Shown here piece after piece: positions 52,006 through 61,000 of a stretch of DNA of 64,000 bases. The DNA lies in contig CM034601.1 in assembly GCA_020091685.1 (NCBI GenBank), positions 16,359,320 through 16,423,319 on the forward strand. The letters are read 5' to 3'. Each line of letters starts with the position of its first letter. The stretch's first letter is position 1. A program made the translations under genes and the position numbers. This DNA comes from Lutjanus erythropterus (lineage: Eukaryota; Chordata; Actinopteri; Lutjaniformes; Lutjanidae). The notes beneath the pieces are model-generated. The model did not search any database, was not told the DNA's origin, and saw only the letters and a program-made list of their open reading frames with translations.

Positions 52006-55000
52006 ACAGAGACTGAAGATGTGTCAGGTGATTGAAGTGGCTGGGGTAAATGTGCAGGAGGGGATTGTGCGAAATATTTCTGCAAAACAGATGACAAACA
52101 TGCCATTTCTGTAAGTTTTTTCTGCCCACTTACTGCAGATCCCTGACAATTTATTTATTTAGATTTATTTTTATTTAAAGGATAGTTGAGGACATTTCAC
52201 TAACTACAAAGAAATAGCCTTACAAGTTCAAGTGTGCAACATATGATGTGCATGACTTAAAAACCCTAATTTTTCCAAACAATATGTATCCTATAAAGTT
52301 TCTTGGTCACACTTAATTTTACAGTAAATTAATAAGATGTAACAAGCCATACTTTGTATCAAATTATATGAAAAGTAGAAGTAATATGTTCTTTATTAGT
52401 CAGTATTAGACCCTTTATTTAAATCCTTATTATACTTCATTAGAAGGTAATTAGAGACACGTTAAAACAGAACTGTCCTGTAAACTAAAGTGAAATCACA
52501 CATATGCTACTTGAGACACACCTTCCTTGACTCGAATCGTACAATTATCAGAGCAACCAAGACCGATGCCTACTTCTTTCATGAAATCAGATAATCTGTC
52601 TACAGTCTAGTAAACAACTAGAAAGGATCTATTATTTTGTTAACCCCATAAAGTTGTCTGTGACTTTTGTACTCATTTTGAACATAATTTAATAAATCTG
52701 TTCATTTGTAGGCAATCTCAAAAAGAAAGTTTTTCCATAATAGATACTTAATTCAAGTATATCTTCCTTTATTGTGTGGGAGTCAGGAAGCAAATTCCTT
52801 TAAAGTGTCCTGAATGAAAGTCAACTTTTGCTAAAAATAAAGGTGTTAAACTGGAGGAGTATTTTCAGATTAAACATGCCTTATAGTTTTTCGTGCATCT
52901 GTGACCACAAATGGATTCCAACACTTGGACATTTCTAAAATATATGACAGTGATTGGCATCCTGGCTCCCACACAGTCTCCTGCACTTGGAAACCTCTCC
53001 TGCAAAAACATGTTCCCAGCTTCTGGGTAATAAAAAAATATAGATTTCCTTTGAAATCTCAAAATTACCTTCAATTTCCCATTTATTTCTAACACATTCT
53101 GTGGAATGAGATTTTTTTTTATAATGAAGCCCTAATGCATTCTGGACACAATACCTCTGTTTAACTATGACAAATAGGCTCCTAACACTTATTTTCCCTG
53201 ATATTTTTTAAATGCAATAGAAGGCAGCAGTGTAGTACACCTCATATCAAAGCACTGCAACAAAGAGGAACAAACACAACTTGTGTCTCATAAAGTTGAT
53301 GAATGTTGGGAATATGTTATTAATTATAAAATATTAAAAGTACTTCTGTAATACATTTCCGTACTTATACAGTATAACATCCATCCTTGGCACTGTAGCA
53401 TATGACAGTATGAACAGGTTATTGTGGTTCTGAATGTGACTTTAAGACAATCAAACTCTCATCAAACTCAAAATCAAACTCTTAAAGTGCTGCAGGCACA
53501 AACATCAGGCCTGCAGAGCGAGCAGATGTTCAGTTATTCTCACAATAAAAAGATGGACTGATTCAGTGCAACATATTGGTAATTTTAGTCACAATGCTAG
53601 CTGTAAATTTCTCGTTACCTCCAACCAAACTGTAAACTACCTCACACTGTGGCATCCCACAAGGGTTCAGGTTGTCTTTGATCATTGTCTTTCCAGTTTT
53701 CCAATTCATTTTGCCACAAGAAATTGGTCCAAAAGTTAAAGTGGGATGCCTCCTGTCCTGAATCTGTCCCCGTCTCTTCTTTATCTGGGTGTTTTTCTGT
53801 GTTTGTGTGTGTGAATGTGTGTACAGAGAGCTCATCATCTGCTGGAACATTATATTCTGGTGTGAATTTTACTGCATGTCCTCGCTCTGTGTGGGTAGTT
53901 TACCAGAATCATAATGTGTAAAGTTTCAACTGGTTATAAAATTTTGACAAAGCTGCTTAACTCAAAACAGGACAGAGAGAAATGATTGTAATATCGACAC
54001 CCGCAAACTGTCGGAGAATTGGCACAGTTTTCACTGTTAATGTTTTCTTTCACTTGGGCATTGGGTCAGAAATCTACTTGTCTGAAATCAGTTTTAGTTA
54101 GTTGATTTGCTTAAGCTTTACATATATGAACCAGAACTAGCGCTGCACAATGAACATTATCGAAACTGCAATGTGACCAAGTGCCATATCCAAATCGCAG
54201 AACCAGAACAAATTGCAATATTTTGAAAAAGGAAAAATGTGTGAAAAACCAGCATTATAATGAAATACTGCAGGGCTGCAGAGATGATGTACAGCTCTTG
54301 TTCTCCATATTAAAGAAAACATGTTTGTTTGGTACAGACACCAACAAATGTCACATCAACATGATTTGAACTTATTTTTTGTGTATTACTTTTTTTATGT
54401 ATTACAAGAACATAGTTTGTTACGTGACATAACAAACACTACTGGTATGACAATTCCCTGTCATTGTTTGTCGAGATGGACTTGTTAACTGTCTGTGTTA
54501 ACAGTGTGTTTACATCTTTACTAGCCCAATGTGGCATTTTACTTGCCCTAGGCAAGAGGGCAACTCTCGTTGTTCAGCCCTGAGACAGCAGCACAGTCAT
54601 TCACTCTCAGCGCCATCCAACCAGAAACCACAAATCCACAAACCACAAATCAAATTTGTTTTGCAAAGTGTCAGGCTTCTATTATTAATGAAAGCGAGTG
54701 TTTGGAGCTTAAATTTATAAAAGCATTAGTCATGAGGCAGTACTCTGAGTCCTGCCCCCCACCTTTCACAGAAACAACAGTTGTTCATAAGCAGCTGTGT
54801 CGTAATCTTTATTCTAAAAAGTAGGGATGGCTTGAGAAATGAAGGAAGAGATACACGGCTCACAGCATGACTCTGCAATACATTTTTAAATGCAAGGTAC
54901 TTGCTTTAATGGCGGCGAGTAAAGCTGCTAGCCTACGCTGATGTTCTCTAACACTGCTTCAATAGAATCTCTGTCCATTACTTTCATTTTAAGATGACTT

Positions 55001-58000
55001 CTTATCAGTGTTGGGCACGTTACTTTGAAAAAGTAATTAGTTATAGTTACTAGTTACTTCTCCCAAAAAGTAACTGAGTTAATAACTGAATTACTCCACT
55101 ATAAAAGTAATTAGTTACCAGGGAAAGTAACTATTGCGTTACTTTTTTTTTTTTTAATCCAGCTTTTGCTGCTTGGACGGCGTGGCTCTGTGTCCTTCTT
55201 TGTTAGCGGAGCTCACGTTAACAGCACCTGGCCTGCTATCATCATTACCGGTGTCAACAGTGTTTTTGGCCACTAGTTTAGTAGAAGCGTGTGCCGTCGA
55301 GAGGTGCTTCATTAAATTGGAGTTGCTTACACCGGACGTGGACAAACTCTTTGCTCTGGGACATAATGTACACTCAACATGTACATTTTTACCTTTTACC
55401 TCGATGAGATCAAAGTAGTGCCTGTATTTCCACCTCGAAAACGCCGTCTTTCCCTGCGACTCCGGACTCGCCATCTCTGATAGTTTGTGTGTGCGCTGCT
55501 ATGTGCTGGGTTTGTGTGTAAACACCCGCCCACCTGATGTCTCTGGTTGGCTTAACATGAAATCTTACTCTACCTTAGCCAATCATCATTACTTAGGCGG
55601 TTATCTTGCCCCTCCCCTCCCCCCTCTCCAAAGGGAAAAAAACACACACATTTGCAGCTCCTGTGTCTGTGTGAGCCGAGTCGGATGACAGCTTCAGTGA
55701 GTAGCTTCAGTAACGCGCAGTAACGGCGTGTTGGTAACGGTAACGGCGTTGTAACGATAGAAAAAGTAATTAGTTAGATTACCCGTTACTGAAAAAAGTA
55801 ACGCCGTTAGTAACGGCGTTTTATTTTAACGCCGTTATTCCCATCACTGCTTCTTATAGATTCTTTGCCTGAGTCCAGACCTTTGAATGTGCCCATTCCA
55901 CTGAGATTTTCGAAATATGAATATGGATTAAATTTTTTACAGGACACACCGTGCTGGAAACAATCTACTGCCTCCATTCTCCTCAGCAGCGTTTGGTAGT
56001 ACCCATGTACATGTAATTGGGATTATGTAATTAGATTATAAACCTACTTATATTATTATACAATTATTACTTGATTTCATTTTTGATTATGTCTTTAAAT
56101 TTAAAAACTTTTAAATTATTAAACTTTTTTTTTCATGATTACTGTTAACTCATGAAAAGTTCATCTGATACACAGAGTTTCTTAGACAGCTACTCCACAA
56201 AAAGAACCCAGTGCAAAAATAGATATTTTTTCTGCATTGAAAATGTTTTGAGACGTTTAAAAAGAAAAATTGTGGCTGTGTCCAGTTTTTTGTGCACAGT
56301 GCAGCATTTTCAATGTCTGATAATGAGATAATCCAAAAGTATTCAGGTTACATTTTTTTTTTTTTTGTAAAACAATGGATTATGTTTCCAATTACAAAAA
56401 ATGGATTGCCAATTTGTATTCAGTAATTAATTCCATTTCAAAGTAATCTATAAGTAAGATGTGAGACTATTGAGTGAAGTGTTTACTGACTGACTGACTG
56501 TCAGTACTGGAATGATACTGATACTGATACTGAGAATCGGATCGGTTACGTCCTGTAAAAAATAACAGTAGATAAATGGTTTTAAAGGTCAGACCTTTAA
56601 AGTGTGCATGATCAAAACGGCCCCATATATCCTTGTGCCCTTTAGCTTCCAGAGGACATACTGAAAAGCAGAAGCAGCAGCTCTTGTACTACAGGAACTG
56701 ATACAGAGTCCTTCTCTGGCTGAGCTGAATGACTCCCTGCACAAATGTGTGGCACAGATACACTGATACACTTCTTTTTAAGTGTTATTTGGTTCAGTAG
56801 CTCAAACTAATCTTAACCCCAATAAATAAGTAATAAATTAAGTAAAGTAAAAGTTGCTCAGATTTGTGCTTAAGAGCAATAACTGAAGTACACTGAGGAA
56901 CAAATGTTGCTTAGATAATCATTTTTTTTACAGTTTAGTTTTAACAGCACAACAATAACTGAGAGAAAGCTCCACCACAAGACTTTTTTATTCTGTTTAA
57001 CGCCCCCGTTAAGTTTCGTTCCCATGGGAGGCATTAACAGTACAATAAAGTCATGCACTTTGAATCCAACCATAAAACTGGAGATCCCCAAAGAGTTTTT
57101 ACACTTAATGTACTCTGTTTCACCCTAATCCCCTCCCATAATCCTCACATAAGGAAGCACACCTCTCCTCACAGCCACACATTCAGTTACTCACAGCTTG
57201 AGGAGGGACTTGGAGAGGTTCTTAAAGGTGTTTTTCGGCAGCTCTCTGATCCTGTTGCTGGACAGATTCCTTGACGCAATGAAAGAGAGAAACAAAGAAA
57301 ATAAATGTTAGGCAAAAGCAAAATGCAGATTCACTTACATTCACAGTTAACTGATTCATTACCAAACATAGAGGAACTAGTGGAAAGAGCAGCACAGATA
57401 TTTCATGTTTACAGGAAAATTAAGTTATTTTAAATTTAATTTCTTGGATTATTTACAGAAGACCAAATTAATAAATACTGACCAATGGACATTATATAAG
57501 TATTTCTTTTACAAACTGTTGATTTGCTATGAAGGGGTTTATCAGAAAATTAAATACTGACAAAACAAATCTCAGCAAAAACAACACTATGCTTTATAAT
57601 ACTGCCTGCACTGAAACTTTATACATTACCTTAATTTTAAGGCATCGGTTTTTAAGTTTTAATTCTTGCAAGCTTGCTGATTCATTTCTTTTTTTATTAT
57701 TTCATTTCCACTTCACAGTCCCTCCAGGAGGTTGCGATATTGCGATCACAACAATTATCACAAATTCAAACAATCCCTGATCCGCACAGCCTCGCAACTT
57801 CATCCAGTTGCCACAACTTTTCCACAAATTTGACCAATGTGTGAGTTCCACCAATCACAGCCAGTCCCCACTGCAAATGTCACAGGTGTACGTCTCAATA
57901 AATCAACTCAGTGTTTCAGCATTTACTGTTTTTTTTGTATTTTTAGACTTAATTTTGTCATGGATCCTGAAAGGAACACAAGGATTTTCATTGTTATTGA

Positions 58001-61000
58001 CATTTATCAGTCCTTAGCCTTTTTGGCAAGGGTACTGAGAACACTCAAAAAGAGTGCCGCTTTATTCTCCCGGGAACAGGATGCCTTTGATTTTTTATTA
58101 ATTATACAATTTACACAAATATAATTACACAATTTGCTTTGTGGTGTCATTTTAATCTGATCTTGTGGTTAATTCACCCTAACTGCTGTTCTGTAAACCA
58201 CTTACTGTCTCAGACTCTTGACATTACACTAATTTTTAATTCACTGAACACACTGTTTTCTTATTAGGTCGTCATTAGAAAATCCATCAAAGGATCAGTA
58301 TCAACCATAAACCTTCAGGCTGCCAGTTAATTTCATTAAACAGCGAAATATCATTTACATAATCCACCAAATCTCAGATTTCACAAAGATTTTGGGAATT
58401 GTGTCATCCTAATAAACAAAAAACAGCAGTTCTACAATTCTATTTTATATAATTAGCTGAAAACATCTTTTATTGTATCATATGCTCATGATTGGATTTT
58501 TTAAAGAAATGTGTAGAGCTGATAAAAATCTGCTGATGGGTGAGAAATTAAATTTCCACTTTCAAGCTGTGAAAAATCAATTTTCAATCAGCAATAAGAA
58601 ACTCCCTCAACACCTGAGCATTTAAGAAATACTAATGAAAGATTATCCAGTGAAACCCGGTGATCGATTACTTTCACCACCGCTTATTATTTAATGTCAG
58701 CTGATACAAAGTGATGATGTGAACAGAATGATAAAGACACACAGACTGAATAGGACTCACAGCTCAGCCAGTTTCCACAGAGACTGAAAGGTGTTTTCGG
58801 GAACTATTTTGATCCTGTTGTCCATCAGCAATCTGAACAGGACAGAGACACAGTCAGACATCATGTGCAGAGTGATGCTTCAGTCCTCTGTCTTGGATTC
58901 CTGCTGGGATCTGGACGCAGGCGTCGCACAGTCTGAACATATGGCTACCAATTCCCACAATCCTCCTTATGTTGAGACAGAATCAGTGTTGACTGAAACA
59001 GCTCTGCCTGGAAAAAGTTTTCGTGTGTTGCATAAAAACTTTTTTAACCTCCTCTTGCCCACATGTATTCACACTCTCACACCTGCTGCTCAGACCCACA
59101 GAACAACACGGGAGCAGATGGCAGTGAAATGATTAAGAACGTCTTAATAATGCCAACATGGGACAAATAAACGCTGCTCTTTTACATGATCTCCCAGGGT
59201 CAAACTGATAAGACTAAAGGGCCGTCCACACCAGCGACAGAACAGTGAACGATCACAAGTTTAAAACCAGGAATATCTCAGACAAAGCGAGACACCACAT
59301 TTGTTTGCTTTTTAAATGAAAAACAGATACAAAACATCAACAGAGGCACAATGTAGTTGGAAAACACAAAAAGCAGTGTCAACAAATGTGTGTGTGTGAC
59401 TCCTCTTGTTCTCTGATCCAACTTTTCCCCTATAAGGAAAGATTTACATCAAGTTTACGAAGACATTTCTCTGCATTTCTCGGCCTGTGAAAACACAACA
59501 ACAAGGCATTTAAATAACGGTTGTAAATGTCTCTGTGGATATTATAACTGAGTCACTCTCCCTGGTGAAGACTACTGAGACTTACAATGGTCCTGAACAA
59601 AAACAACACCAGCTTGTGCTGAGGAGCTCCTTTATAAAAAATAAAAACGGCACTAGATGACACAAAATGACAAGATTCCTCCTGGAGTCATTAACGCCGT
59701 CAGTCACACAGCTTGGAAATCAAAGCAAACAGCTGGTGTTTCTATTGCTTGCTATGTCTACCCCTTTATATTGGGTTCTTCAAGCTGAAGAACCCTTAAT
59801 GGTTCTAGTTACAGTGTAGTTAGAGTGTAGCTGATGCAATACTTGCAGTTTATCTTTTGTGAAACTTTAAAAGCTCCCTAAATGGAATGAAAACAAGCCT
59901 GCTGACTCGTGTAAACTGCTAACAGTGATCGGCTTTTATTAAGTTAAAAAGTTGAAAACTCACAGAACTTCAAGCTTGCTGCAGGTCTTCAAGATCGAGT
60001 AGTTCAGAGTTTGAATCTGGTTTCCCTCGAGATCCCTGAGCGCAAAAAAAAAAAAAAAAAGAGAGGGAGAGAAGTCATGGAGACACGTGTGGTATTCATA
60101 TTTAAATACATGCATGGTGATGTGCAAGTCCATTTGATTTAGTAAAAACATTAACGTCTGTCTTAAAGTTTAAAAAAATGTAATACTTGCCTGATGTTTG
60201 TGTTTGGGGGTAAGAAAAAGAGAAAAACATAACAGTGACAGACACTGCGCCTCATGCAAGAATGTTTTAGGAGAATTTGCTGCATTCACCAATTTTCTTA
60301 GATTTCAAATTTTCTTTGAGACACAAACATAATTTACGCTCGATCCAGACAGGTCGTAGGAGTTGTGCAATAAATTTGCTATTGTCCAAACCTAACTTTT
60401 TCTCAAATGGACTGAATATTATTTTTTCCTTAAACAATTCTGGGTTGATATTAGCCTGCTTAACTCTGAAATTTGAATTATAAGTCTAAATTTATACATA
60501 TGGCCAGATAATATCATTGTTTTATAGGGCAGGCAGTTCAGTTGGTGGATTGGTTGATCAATATGCGTTTGACGGACAGTCGCTTGATGTCACTTAAATA
60601 GGAAAAGCTCCTCTTAATGCATTGTTGTCGTGGGGTGGGACACATCCAAACCTGATGTGTTTTACTTTAGAGTGACAGGTTATTAGCTGAACATTTACTT
60701 GACTCTAAACTAAATGACAGCATGTTAGAGAAGCAGCACAAACCACAACATCGACTGATGATAATGTGTGTGAGGATCTTACTCTGCCTGACTGCTCTCT
60801 TAACAAAGGTTGGTGCTGGTTCAAGCTTAATGACGGATCGATGCTGGCTGTCTGTGACTGACCTCAAACTTGAACGTTGCCATGTTTTATGTTGCATAGG
60901 CTGAGGCAATGTTGGACTAATGTTGTAATGTTGTTGCTGTATGTAAATTGACTTGATAGACATGCCCTTAAGGTAACAATATAGTAATGCGATGTGTAAT

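Larger units (their letters stand above)
52080..57194. other. rxfp2 LRR intron, 5.1 kb
   Basis: Contains a family B element and the hAT derivative; otherwise AT-rich, with no recognised exon. Confidence 0.55.
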
